Source: a virus. From it: a stretch of DNA of 22,469 nucleotides. The notes under the pieces were generated by a model. That model was not told the origin of the DNA. It made no database searches and saw nothing but the letters and a program-made list of their open reading frames with translations. The stretch covers positions 1 to 22,469 of the IMG/VR virus record IMGVR_UViG_3300032213_001819. One strand, given 5' to 3'. Positions 1 to 6,609 of this stretch are shown piece by piece; within the stretch, counting starts at the first letter, position 1; each line of letters begins with the position of its first letter. Position numbers and translations under genes: made by a program.

Positions 1-2
1 AT

Positions 3-110
3 ATGATTAAGACTGGGGAGATTTACGAGTTACCGGGGGTGGCTGAAAAGTACGGGGACATTATGAGTATTGAGGTAGATGGGTTTGATGAAGTTAATGA
101 TGAGTATTAA
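3..110 (+). CDS. 3' end of an upstream gene (partial, unknown)
   Basis: An open frame enters from the left edge and stops at TAA 108-110. The readable part is 35 residues, acidic, ending in FDEVNDEY. There is an ATG at 3-5, so a tiny complete ORF is possible, but the frame is open to the window edge and a truncated larger gene is more likely. Its last codons contain the -33 and -7 elements of the promoter for the next gene, so coding and regulatory signals overlap here. No family is recognised. Confidence 0.5.
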   Translation: MIKTGEIYELPGVAEKYGDIMSIEVDGFDEVNDEY

Positions 111-115
111 ATTTG
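84..115 (+). promoter_or_regulatory. Bacteroidota-type promoter giving a near-leaderless transcript
   Basis: TTTG at 84-87, a gap of exactly 20 bases, then TAAATTTG at 108-115 match the Bacteroidota consensus TTTG / TAnnTTTG. The expected transcription start, about 7-8 bases past the centre of the -7 box, is 119-120. That is the A of the ATG at 120, so the message should have essentially no 5' leader. The -7 box overlaps the stop codon of the upstream gene. Confidence 0.75.
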
Positions 116-119
116 CCTT

Positions 120-497
120 ATGGAAGAGAATAGTAACAACCAAGAAGAGCCTGTGTGCCGACCTTGTTCAGAAAAGAGTAAGATTATAGAGGGGAACTTA
201 GTTGCCGGACAGATTAATTATAGTGTCAGGGACAAGGCAAAGAACCTCATTAGTGGCATAGGGGATATGTTGAAGGAGAACTATGTAAGTAATGAGGAGT
301 ATATGCGTAGGAAGGAAATATGTAGGCAGTGTCCTCACAGGCTTAATGTATTGACGAATAAGCACAATCCTGATAGGGTAAGTAAGGCGGACAAGTGTAT
401 GGCTTGTGATTGCTTTTTAATAGCGAAGGTAGGGAACCTTAGGGGCAAGTGTTGGTTGGTTAATCAGGATTGCCCTTTGGGGAAGTGGAAGGTTTAG
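120..497 (+). CDS. Cysteine-rich zinc-ribbon-like phage protein
   Basis: A 125-residue protein with nine cysteines in spaced pairs: C13/C16, C68/C71, C93/C96/C98 and C111/C118. The C-terminal half follows a layout I recall from small phage proteins: an ExCxxCPHR stretch, then a CxxCxC knuckle, then CPLGKW near the end. Structural zinc binding is the natural reading. The N-terminal 60 residues are polar and probably flexible, with a predicted helix around 36-52. The role is unknown. It has its own promoter and lies upstream of the packaging genes, separated from them by the opposite-strand endonuclease gene. The ATG at 120 is preferred because it begins 9 bases after the upstream stop and immediately after the -7 box; no Shine-Dalgarno sequence is present. 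Confidence 0.8.
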   Translation: MEENSNNQEEPVCRPCSEKSKIIEGNLVAGQINYSVRDKAKNLISGIGDMLKENYVSNEEYMRRKEICRQCPHRLNVLTNKHNPDRVSKADKCMACDCFLIAKVGNLRGKCWLVNQDCPLGKWKV

Positions 498-564
498 GGG
501 TGTTTTTTTTCAGGTGTTTTCATTTTATTGCTGTTAGTGATATTGACATTAAAGTTACACTGAA

Positions 565-1023
565 TTATATTTCATTTCCATTTCTTTTGAATTTCAGTCC
601 TCGTTCTTTTTGCTTTTCAGCAATTGATTTACCATTTGACTTCTTCTTTTTCTTCTTAATTTTTTTGTAAGGCGTGAACTTTTTTGAAACTATTGTGCAT
701 CCATTTTTGGATGTTGTCATTCTGGTTTTACCTTCAAGGTCAGGGAAAGCATAAGATTCTTTTTGAATATTGTAAATGTTTTCGTGCTTGTTTATGAGTT
801 TATACTCATACTTTTCTGCATCATCTTTAGTTGAGAAATGTTTTATGATTTCATACTTAAAAGCATCTTTGCCATACTTATTATAGTCCTTTTGAAGTTT
901 ATAGTTGTGGTGCTTTTTATTATGCAAATCCTCTTTATGAATCAAAATTCTGTATCCAAAACTATGTGTTGAACCAAAATAAACCGTTCCTGTGACTGTG
1001 TTTGTGATTTTGTAAACTACCAT
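565..1023 (-). CDS. Free-standing GIY-YIG homing-type endonuclease
   Basis: A 152-residue protein with the GIY-YIG nuclease fold at its N-terminus. VVY (2-4) and YFG (15-17) stand for the GIY and YIG signatures, followed by R25, H29, E73 (in KYEYK) and N85 (in YNI), which fit the usual catalytic positions. The C-terminal 60 residues are very basic, with a run of lysines around 120-128, and probably bind DNA. It is the only convincing minus-strand gene in the window and is AT-rich, consistent with a mobile endonuclease gene sitting between two phage transcription units. The ATG at 1021-1023 is chosen; the longer frame upstream has only TTG starts and would translate across a leader hairpin. 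Such enzymes cleave target DNA and spread by repair. Regulation of this copy may involve the leader hairpin at 1029-1062. Confidence 0.88.
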   Translation of the reverse strand: MVVYKITNTVTGTVYFGSTHSFGYRILIHKEDLHNKKHHNYKLQKDYNKYGKDAFKYEIIKHFSTKDDAEKYEYKLINKHENIYNIQKESYAFPDLEGKTRMTTSKNGCTIVSKKFTPYKKIKKKKKKSNGKSIAEKQKERGLKFKRNGNEI

Positions 1024-1028
1024 AAATG

Positions 1029-1062
1029 AAAAACCCTCAAGGGGTAGTGCGTCCTCAAGGGT
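1029..1062 (-). terminator. Terminator-like hairpin in the leader of the GIY-YIG gene (possible attenuator)
   Basis: In the minus-strand RNA, ACCCUUGAGG (1062-1053) pairs with CCUUGAGGGU (1042-1033) over 10 positions, including U-G and G-U wobbles in the middle. The loop is 10 bases (1052-1043) and the hairpin runs into a short U tract (1033-1029). The wobbles are true pairs only in the minus-strand RNA; read on the plus strand they become C-A mismatches and there is no U tract. This orients the element to the endonuclease gene, whose ATG begins 5 bases beyond the U tract. It could stop transcription before the gene or mask its translation start. Confidence 0.62.
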
Positions 1063-1121
1063 ATTCAATCGTCTTATGAGCAAAGACAAATTCTTCTGTT
1101 ACACATTGTTTACGCACTACC
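1043..1121 (-). promoter_or_regulatory. Perfect 10-bp inverted repeat pairing the hairpin loop with the upstream leader
   Basis: The plus strand carries GGTAGTGCGT at 1043-1052 and its exact reverse complement ACGCACTACC at 1112-1121. In the minus-strand leader RNA, the 5' element (1121-1112) begins about 9 bases after the predicted transcription start. The 3' element is exactly the 10-base loop of the terminator-like hairpin. Pairing of the two would compete with the hairpin, as an antiterminator does, or would form a loop-based pseudoknot. Confidence 0.6.
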
Positions 1122-1133
1122 GTAACAACGCAA

Positions 1134-1165
1134 CAAAGTTATTTTCTCCTTACGACAATTCCAAA
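1134..1165 (-). promoter_or_regulatory. Minus-strand promoter for the GIY-YIG gene
   Basis: Read on the minus strand, TTTG (1165-1162), 20 bases, then TAACTTTG (1141-1134) is a perfect Bacteroidota promoter. The predicted start is near 1130, giving a leader of about 107 bases before the ATG at 1023. It is back to back with the plus-strand promoter whose -33 element begins at 1178; only 12 bases separate the two -33 elements. Confidence 0.78.
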
Positions 1166-1170
1166 CAAAG

Positions 1171-1220
1171 GTTACATTTTGGGTAAAAATTTTTTTTTAG
1201 TTACCTTTGGTAAAAATTTG
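1171..1220 (+). repeat. Imperfect tandem repeat forming the packaging-operon promoter
   Basis: Copy one (1171-1192) and copy two (1200-1219) share GTTAC, a TTTG core, then TAAAAATTT, with one substitution and small gaps, at a period of about 29 bases. The TTTG in copy one is the -33 element and the TTTG in copy two lies in the -7 box. The two promoter elements therefore occupy equivalent places in the repeat. Confidence 0.6.
1178..1209 (+). promoter_or_regulatory. Promoter of the packaging operon
   Basis: TTTG at 1178-1181, 20 bases, then TACCTTTG at 1202-1209 match the Bacteroidota consensus exactly. Predicted start is near 1213, which excludes an in-frame ATG at 1179 as a start and supports the ATG at 1227 for the first gene. 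Confidence 0.8.
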
Positions 1221-1226
1221 TTTGTT

Positions 1227-1493
1227 ATGGCAAAGGCTAAAAATATCGAAACCGTTGTTGAAACTGAAAAGGAAAGCACTCCTATTACAGTTACAATTCA
1301 TATTAATGTGAATGGTCGCATTGTTGCTCGTACCATTACCGTTAAGTCTGACAAGGAAATTGACGAGAAAGTCCGTAAGATTACCAGAAACATTAAGTTC
1401 TTTGGTGGTATTTTGGTTCGTGTTCTCCTCAATGGACAGTCTGCTGAAGATGTAATTTTCAAGCGGATTGAGAAAGTATTGAACAAGAAGTAA
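1227..1493 (+). CDS. Small protein of unknown function, first gene of the packaging operon
   Basis: An 88-residue protein beginning MAKAKN. It has a short polar N-terminus, then predicted beta strands (ITVTIHINVNGRIVARTITV, about 20-39), then a charged helix-rich half ending VLNKK. The small beta-plus-helix layout could bind nucleic acid or be a minor virion part; no family is recognised. The ATG at 1227 is chosen because the promoter -7 box ends at 1209, so an in-frame ATG at 1179 would lie upstream of the transcript. T-ending codons such as CGT and GTT are frequent, more like the capsid gene than the neighbouring terminase gene, which hints at high expression. It is followed after 12 bases by the next gene. 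Confidence 0.72.
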   Translation: MAKAKNIETVVETEKESTPITVTIHINVNGRIVARTITVKSDKEIDEKVRKITRNIKFFGGILVRVLLNGQSAEDVIFKRIEKVLNKK

Positions 1494-1505
1494 TAATATA
1501 ACTTT

Positions 1506-1787
1506 ATGACAGAGGTAAAACCCCAAGGTGTGAAAGTAAAGCACCGCACTTCAAATTTTGAGGTGAGCATAGATGAAAATACGGGAAGGAAACTAAAAGT
1601 CAGCGTAGATGTGGAGAACCTTGATTTCATAGTCCATGGTGTTTCTGCTTTGATGAAGGAACTTGAGAACTTCAAATACAGCAAGAACACTATTGATAGT
1701 GACATTCGGGCAACTGATGAACTCTTTAAGCACACTATGGCTCTTCTGTATTCAGCCCGGAACTCCGGTAGGCTTGAAACAGAATAG
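1506..1787 (+). CDS. Small protein of unknown function before the large terminase
   Basis: A 93-residue protein, mixed beta then alpha by eye: the first half alternates polar and hydrophobic residues (VKVKHRTSNFEVSI; GRKLKVSVDVENLDFIV) and the second half is helical (ALMKELENFKYSKN; ATDELFKHTMALLYSARNSG). It lies directly before the large terminase gene, with 5 bases between stop and start. That is a common place for a small terminase subunit, but no helix-turn-helix or oligomerisation signature is seen, so that role is only a possibility. No Shine-Dalgarno sequence is evident; the sequence before the start is AT-rich. Confidence 0.7.
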   Translation: MTEVKPQGVKVKHRTSNFEVSIDENTGRKLKVSVDVENLDFIVHGVSALMKELENFKYSKNTIDSDIRATDELFKHTMALLYSARNSGRLETE

Positions 1788-1792
1788 TCCAA

Positions 1793-4159
1793 ATGGCTTC
1801 AGGGAACGACAAATACGGTAAAGTTTTATTAGAGAACTTAGGGGACTTGTATTCACTTTTAAGTGAACACGGGGCTGAAAGTGTATTGCCTACTGCATTC
1901 GTTGTTGAACTTGAAAGGCAGGGCGTAGTTAGTAATTCTGACTATATGCCCGGGGAAATACTTTACAACCGCAAGCAGAAAGAACGGCAAAAAAGGCAGA
2001 AGTATATTGCCAAGCAGTTAGAAAAGAAGTTTGGCAAAACCCACACCAAGCAGTTATTTGAACAGATTAGTGATAACCATGTTGAGGTTGTCAAGGGTAA
2101 GTTCAAGAATGAGCCAACGGTAATTGTAACCGAGGAAAGGAAAAAGCAGGAGCAGGAAAGCGTAGAGGTTATTTACCGAGGGGGTGTAATTAAGAAAGAT
2201 GATTGGATTCCGTACAGGAATGATGATAAATTTGACTTTGACCCACAATTTATTCGTTGGGTTGATAGTTGGTTTCCAAGGGGATTTAGTTATGCCACAG
2301 AGTATTCTAAATTCAATATCTATTGCCAACAGGCAGAGGATTGGTACATGGCAGGGTATGACATTAACAATGCCCTTACCATTGACGAGCAGGTAGATTT
2401 CTGTTTGTCAGAAAAGCGTAGGTATGAGGAGAATAGCCTGTACTATGTTTACAAGAATGGCAGGTTAAAGGATGGTAGTTTTGATGGAGGCAGGAGAAGA
2501 ATAGAACCCTACAAGGCACAGAAACTACTTTTGTACTTACTTGATTGCGGATTGTCAGTTGTTATTGGCAAGATGAGGCAGTTGGGTATTACGAGTATTT
2601 TGGGAATGGGTGCTGCTTCCAAGACTATGTACCGCAGGGAGTGGTTTACCAAGTACATTTGTGAGGATGATAGTAAAACCCGAAGTGTATTTGAGGACAA
2701 GATTAAGTATCCCATAAGTGAAACTCCACACTATCTTGTTCCAAGCAGTTTTAGTGATGCTGAAAGGCAGTTGAAGTTTGGCTTAAAAGAAGTTAAGGGT
2801 AGGGTAGCAGGGGCAAATAGTAAGATAGAGGTAGTTCCCCCAAGTGCTACTGCTGTAAACTCAGGTAGTCCGCAGTTGGTACTTATAGATGAGATTGGAA
2901 ACATTCCCGTACTTACCAAAATGGTGAATGAATCCCGACCCACGATGTTTATTTTTAATCCTGAAACCAAGAGGATTGAGTATAGAAGGCAGTTGTTTAT
3001 GTGGGGAACAGGGGGTGAAATGAAAACGGATAGTTTTGAAACCGAGTTTAAGGCAGCACTAACGAATTGGAGGGACAGAAACTTTAAGTATGGTATTATT
3101 CCTGTGTTTTTGGATGCGTTTTGTAAGCCAGGAATACAGGGTGATTTCTATGAAACCGAGAAAAGGAATGCGTATAGCAAACAAGGGGCAGACCGAGAGG
3201 CTACAATAGCACAATTTCATGCGGCATATCCTGTTCATATTGACGATATGTTCATCAGGAGTGTAAACACCTTAGTTCCTATTGCTACTTGTAATGCACA
3301 CCTGAAGCGTATATGGAGTTTGGAGGAAAGTGCAAGACCGATTTATGGTAGGTTTGAGCCTGTTTTTGACACCAATAGTCCTACAACGGATATTAATGAT
3401 TGGCCATACAAAGTAGTTGGGGTGATATTCGTGCCTATGAGTAAGGAGGAAGATCCACCAATAATTATGTTCCATGAGCCTGAAAAGAATTGGAAGTACA
3501 GGTATTTTCAGGGGACTGACCCTATTAACACGGAGAGTGGGCATAGTAAGTTTGCGAGTGCTATATGGGATGCTGAATGGAATACGGTTAGTTGTCAGTT
3601 GTTTTGGAGGGTAACAAACTTTGTGGAATGCTATCAGCAGAGTTTATTGATGGGGTTGTACTATGACAAGAAGGATTGGAGGGGTGTTCCAGAGTTAATT
3701 GAGTACAACATTGGTGCGGATTATATAGGATTTAGGGAGAGAAAGGGATTTGACAAGAATGTTATTTTCAACAAGGAGTTGAATCCTATGATGCACATAG
3801 ATGGGGCAAGAGTAGGTATTAGCAATAAGTCGGCAACCAAGGGTAAGATTATCAATAAAATGACCGAGTTGTATAACAACTATGCGGATAACATATTTAT
3901 TGAGGAAACCTTTGAGCAGTTAAAAACTTTTGTTGAGAAACCGACACCAAATGGCGGAGTAAAGTGGCAAGCGGAGAATCTAAAAAAGCACTATGATGAT
4001 ATTTTGTTTAGTCAGACTTATGCTTATATGGCTTCTCAGTTGTATGCGAGTAGCAGTAGGTATCCGCAATTTACGGATGAGAATGCACCAAGGAGTGTAA
4101 AGACTACTTTTAGCAGAGATGCTTATGGTAATTTAAGGCGTGTAACAAGTTTAAGTTAA
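1793..4159 (+). CDS. Terminase large subunit (DNA-packaging ATPase and nuclease)
   Basis: This 788-residue protein pumps phage DNA into the procapsid and cuts the concatemer. The ATPase half has an adenine-binding-type Q243 in EPYKAQ and a Walker A-like GKMRQLGITS from 259, the deviant RQxGxT/S form common in phage terminases. Walker B is VLIDEIG (363-369, D366 and E367), and a coupling motif GTGG lies at 405-408. The nuclease half has candidate metal-binding acids D576 (in GTDP), the region around 637-643, and D735/D736 (in HYDD). A charged, probably coiled N-terminal extension of about 130 residues makes it longer than typical terminases, as I recall for crAss-like phages. Start ATG 1793 follows the preceding stop by 5 bases. 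Arginine codons are mixed with AGG frequent, unlike the capsid gene. Confidence 0.92.
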   Translation: MASGNDKYGKVLLENLGDLYSLLSEHGAESVLPTAFVVELERQGVVSNSDYMPGEILYNRKQKERQKRQKYIAKQLEKKFGKTHTKQLFEQISDNHVEVVKGKFKNEPTVIVTEERKKQEQESVEVIYRGGVIKKDDWIPYRNDDKFDFDPQFIRWVDSWFPRGFSYATEYSKFNIYCQQAEDWYMAGYDINNALTIDEQVDFCLSEKRRYEENSLYYVYKNGRLKDGSFDGGRRRIEPYKAQKLLLYLLDCGLSVVIGKMRQLGITSILGMGAASKTMYRREWFTKYICEDDSKTRSVFEDKIKYPISETPHYLVPSSFSDAERQLKFGLKEVKGRVAGANSKIEVVPPSATAVNSGSPQLVLIDEIGNIPVLTKMVNESRPTMFIFNPETKRIEYRRQLFMWGTGGEMKTDSFETEFKAALTNWRDRNFKYGIIPVFLDAFCKPGIQGDFYETEKRNAYSKQGADREATIAQFHAAYPVHIDDMFIRSVNTLVPIATCNAHLKRIWSLEESARPIYGRFEPVFDTNSPTTDINDWPYKVVGVIFVPMSKEEDPPIIMFHEPEKNWKYRYFQGTDPINTESGHSKFASAIWDAEWNTVSCQLFWRVTNFVECYQQSLLMGLYYDKKDWRGVPELIEYNIGADYIGFRERKGFDKNVIFNKELNPMMHIDGARVGISNKSATKGKIINKMTELYNNYADNIFIEETFEQLKTFVEKPTPNGGVKWQAENLKKHYDDILFSQTYAYMASQLYASSSRYPQFTDENAPRSVKTTFSRDAYGNLRRVTSLS

Positions 4160-4163
4160 GTAT

Positions 4164-4400
4164 ATGGAAAATTCAGTAAATCAGTTCCCAGAGGAACTAA
4201 AGTTGCCTGAGGGCGTGGAAAGAGTGGACTTCTTTGTGTTTGAAAGAACGATTAACAAAGATGGCAGTATTGGAATGCAGTTAAGAATTGACAGCTCCGA
4301 CCCAAATTATCCGAACACGATTAGTGCTTTTGAGGTAATTGGTGCATTGGAAACAGCGAAATTCAATGTAATGCAACACCGTTTTGCTAAAGGACAGTAA
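4164..4400 (+). CDS. Small acidic protein of unknown function
   Basis: A 78-residue protein starting 4 bases after the terminase stop. The N-terminus is proline- and glutamate-rich (FPEELKLPEGVERV), followed by a likely beta hairpin (VDFFVFERTINKDGSIGMQLRI) and a C-terminal helix (AFEVIGALETAKFNVMQHRF). It is translationally packed between the terminase gene and the following frame, which may begin at a TTG inside its end. The operon position suggests a packaging or assembly accessory, but no family is recognised. Confidence 0.7.
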   Translation: MENSVNQFPEELKLPEGVERVDFFVFERTINKDGSIGMQLRIDSSDPNYPNTISAFEVIGALETAKFNVMQHRFAKGQ

Positions 4401-4959
4401 GACCGACCCCAATAAGATTGATTTAATACTGCACAATACGCAGTTAAAGAAGTTGATAATCAAGCGTATGCAGGAGTTCAAAGTGAATCCTCTACGCTTG
4501 ATGGCTTCGACACAGGTAAGGTATGATGATTTGCGGTTGTGGTTAGTAACGGAGAGTGTAAACTCCAAGCCTTTAAGTCATTACGAGATATTGAAGGTAT
4601 GTAATATGTTGAAAATCAGGCTTCGGGTTCAGTTAATTGTTGAGGAAGCCGAGGCAGATAATGCAATAAAATCGAAATATAGGTATGACAGAGATAGGTC
4701 AGAGAAAGTTACAGAACAAAATAATTCGGAAGTTGGACAGCAACTCAGTAAAGTTACGGGAGTTGATGTCAGTTCATTTGGAATTAGTGGGGGTATTGGC
4801 GAAATTAACTCCGGAGGTGACGGCGGTGGAAACCAAGGCGAGGTGTCCCAAGGAGGCGAGGCATCTGTTACGGGAGTTGAGGGCATTGGAGGGGATGATA
4901 AAGGAGTACAGACTTGGCGTTCGGGAAATATGGCTACAAGATATGAAACCGAGGGATGA
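4384..4959 (+). CDS. Unknown protein with a doubtful glycine-rich C-terminal half
   Basis: The open frame encodes 191 residues from a TTG at 4384 that overlaps the end of the previous gene by 17 bases; the first ATG is at 4468. Residues 1-105 look like an ordinary mostly helical protein (HNTQLKKLIIKRMQEF; HYEILKVCNMLKIRLRVQ). From about residue 115 the sequence becomes glycine- and serine-rich, exactly where a second frame opens at 4685 with much more protein-like content. Either this gene really carries a glycine-rich tail over an overlapping gene, or the functional product shifts frame or stops near 4680. The start choice is uncertain. No family is recognised. Confidence 0.5.
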   Translation: MLKDSKTDPNKIDLILHNTQLKKLIIKRMQEFKVNPLRLMASTQVRYDDLRLWLVTESVNSKPLSHYEILKVCNMLKIRLRVQLIVEEAEADNAIKSKYRYDRDRSEKVTEQNNSEVGQQLSKVTGVDVSSFGISGGIGEINSGGDGGGNQGEVSQGGEASVTGVEGIGGDDKGVQTWRSGNMATRYETEG

Positions 4960-5020
4960 GGAGAAATTTGGGGTATTAAGTCAGTCTAAGGCGGTTAGGG
5001 ACAGAAACTTGGAGGAGTAG
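4685..5020 (+). CDS. Helical charged protein overlapping the previous gene
   Basis: A 111-residue protein in the +1 frame relative to the preceding gene, overlapping it by 275 bases. Its composition is that of a soluble helical bundle: leucine-, glutamate- and arginine-rich with heptad-like stretches (KLRELMSVHLELVGVLAKL; EARHLLRELRALEGMIKEY). The other frame over the same bases reads as glycine-rich sequence, so this frame is probably the one under selection there. An in-frame stop at 4667-4669 limits any frameshift junction to about 4670-4684. The ATG at 4685 is the start if it is a separate gene. No family is recognised. It is the last gene before the next promoter. Confidence 0.6.
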   Translation: MTEIGQRKLQNKIIRKLDSNSVKLRELMSVHLELVGVLAKLTPEVTAVETKARCPKEARHLLRELRALEGMIKEYRLGVREIWLQDMKPRDEEKFGVLSQSKAVRDRNLEE

Positions 5021-5035
5021 GTGCTATAAGATTTT

Positions 5036-5067
5036 TTTGTATAGTAATTTAGACAGTTGTATCTTTG
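5036..5067 (+). promoter_or_regulatory. Promoter of the portal operon
   Basis: TTTG at 5036-5039, 20 bases, then TATCTTTG at 5060-5067 match the consensus exactly. The predicted start near 5071 leaves a leader of about 26 AT-rich bases before ATG 5097 and rules out an in-frame start at 5037. Confidence 0.8.
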
Positions 5068-5096
5068 TCATAAGTTCAACTATTTATTTTCAAAAA

Positions 5097-5855
5097 ATGG
5101 CTTTAAAAAATTATTCTCTCGTAGGTGTTTTGAACACCAATCCTTCAGCTGCAGCAAACTGCGTATTGGATGATGGACTTTTAACAGTTACTGCTCCTGT
5201 TGGCTCCCTTGCTTGGGGTGGTAGTATCAAATGGGTTGATGTAGTAAGTAACGATGTTATTACTCCATCTTCTGGTCAATTCCAAGCAATTCGTTTTGAC
5301 ACAAGTGTTGTAACTCCAACTGTAAACACTCAATACATTGTCAGAATTTATCCTGACCCTGTAAGTGGTGTTAATCCAAGTACCTTTATTTACAATACTG
5401 GTGCAGTTGCTCCTTCAATCGCTACTTTGGTAACTGCTATTGCAGCCCAAATCACTTCCGATTCTCAGGGTACTTACACTGCATCAAATGTTGCAAATGA
5501 CTTGGTTATTCAGGGTAACCTCGGTAACTTAGGTACTCAAGTTTATGGCTTCAATGCTACTATCAACTTGGCTGTTACTCAGACTGTATCACAGGCTCTT
5601 ATTCAGCCAGAAGGTAGTCCTTCTATCATCAATGCCAACACAGGTATTCCATTGTCTAACCTGACTGCCGCTTCTTACAATACTTACGAAGTGTTATACA
5701 CCGAGAAAGTAGAGAATGCAGCAGGTACTTTTGAGGTTGTCAATAAGACCGCTGTTGTATATGTTGATTCTACCGCAGATGTTCTGTTTGCTGGTGCATG
5801 GGGTAACACATTCTCTGGTGCTGGTACTACTGCTGACTACTTGGCTCGTCCGTAA
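5097..5855 (+). CDS. Probable abundant virion surface or decoration protein
   Basis: A 252-residue protein, threonine-, valine-, alanine- and asparagine-rich, with only a handful of lysines and arginines and no cysteine apart from one near residue 22 (AANCVLDD). The alternating pattern suggests mostly beta structure with immunoglobulin-like or capsid-auxiliary character. Placement just after a consensus promoter and before the portal gene, with T-ending codons (GGT, GCT, ACT) like the capsid gene, suggests high-level production. A head decoration or head-fibre base protein is the best guess from position and composition; a tail protein is the alternative. No specific family is recognised. The start at ATG 5097 is set by the promoter, since an earlier in-frame ATG at 5037 lies inside the -33/-7 region. 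Confidence 0.6.
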   Translation: MALKNYSLVGVLNTNPSAAANCVLDDGLLTVTAPVGSLAWGGSIKWVDVVSNDVITPSSGQFQAIRFDTSVVTPTVNTQYIVRIYPDPVSGVNPSTFIYNTGAVAPSIATLVTAIAAQITSDSQGTYTASNVANDLVIQGNLGNLGTQVYGFNATINLAVTQTVSQALIQPEGSPSIINANTGIPLSNLTAASYNTYEVLYTEKVENAAGTFEVVNKTAVVYVDSTADVLFAGAWGNTFSGAGTTADYLARP

Positions 5856-5874
5856 TTAATCGGGTATATAAAAA

Positions 5875-6609
5875 ATGGTTGAACTGCCTCCACAGGAAGA
5901 AATGGGAAAGCATCCCGAATCTCTACAAGTGGAGAATCCTTCGCAAGAAAGGGGTTTGGGGGCTACGACCAAAAAACCTGATGTAAACTTTGGTGAGGAT
6001 GTACTTTTTGTCCCGAACATAAATAAGGACAAAAGGTATATCCTTACCGATTTACGGAAAGAATATCCTGAACTTAATCGCATTGAAGAGTTTAAGACAC
6101 TCAAAACATGGCAAATGTATTTTGTGTGGCTATACGCAAGTCCTTGCAGTCCTTATAGTAAAACAGAAATACCTGAGGGCGTAAGGCGTAAGAATGCTAC
6201 TGAAAGGGCGTTATACGATGGCGTAAACAATAGACTAAGACTTGGGGTATCTGATGAGGAATATGCTAACTACAAGCGTGGTGTGTTCCCTGAAGAAGTA
6301 AATTCCGCTATCCGCAGAATGGAAATGTTTAATCCTAATGCGAGGTTTAAGGCGAGGTTGGCAGCAGAAAAGATTCTTGATGACTTTATGGTGTTTTTAG
6401 ATAGAAGTCCGCACGAAATTACGGACACAGAAGAACGCAAGAAGTATGTAGAAATGTGTGTGAAAATACACGATGAACTGCCAACGATTATTAAAAATGT
6501 TGAAGAAGGATATGGGGTTCGTACAGTTACTAAAAAGGTGGAAATTGAGGGTATGAAAGGGCGAACTTTAATGGATATGGCTCACGAAAGAGAAAAACAA
6601 GAACGATGA
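5875..6609 (+). CDS. Conserved-context unknown protein upstream of the portal
   Basis: A 244-residue protein. The first 40 residues are polar and proline-rich, probably disordered. The rest is charged and mainly helical, with a tryptophan- and tyrosine-rich segment (KTWQMYFVWLYASPCSPYS, about 79-97) and a helical C-terminus ending HEREKQER. It starts 19 bases after the preceding stop, and its stop overlaps the portal start as ATGA (6606-6609), indicating translational coupling with the portal. Position suggests an assembly or portal-associated factor, but this is inference; no domain is recognised. Confidence 0.75.
   Translation: MVELPPQEEMGKHPESLQVENPSQERGLGATTKKPDVNFGEDVLFVPNINKDKRYILTDLRKEYPELNRIEEFKTLKTWQMYFVWLYASPCSPYSKTEIPEGVRRKNATERALYDGVNNRLRLGVSDEEYANYKRGVFPEEVNSAIRRMEMFNPNARFKARLAAEKILDDFMVFLDRSPHEITDTEERKKYVEMCVKIHDELPTIIKNVEEGYGVRTVTKKVEIEGMKGRTLMDMAHEREKQER

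Noticed and set aside
498-564. Terminator between the converging genes (T run at 505-512)
   Set aside because: The T run has no stable stem before it; GGTGTTTT occurs twice as a direct, not inverted, repeat.
470-670. Phe-rich plus-strand ORF of 66 residues
   Set aside because: It overlaps the endonuclease gene antisense, and its phenylalanine and leucine runs are the reverse reading of lysine-rich codons.
1024-1089. Extension of the GIY-YIG protein to a TTG at 1089
   Set aside because: The added residues would be read through the hairpin and have no GIY-YIG character; ATG 1023 puts the fold at the N-terminus as usual.
1179-1226. N-terminal extension of the first packaging-operon protein (in-frame ATG at 1179)
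   Set aside because: It lies between the -33 and -7 elements of an exact promoter, and its residues (GKNFF ... GKNLF) are simply the translated tandem repeat.
1298-1792. Minus-strand ORF of 164 residues
   Set aside because: It lies antisense to two plausible plus-strand genes, has no recognisable motif, and has no promoter or leader of its own.
4629-4886. Proline-rich minus-strand ORF
   Set aside because: It is the antisense reading of the glycine-coding overlap region, which produces proline codons automatically.
5037-5096. N-terminal extension of the 252-residue protein from a start at 5037
   Set aside because: This stretch contains the -33 to -7 promoter region; the transcript is predicted to begin near 5071.
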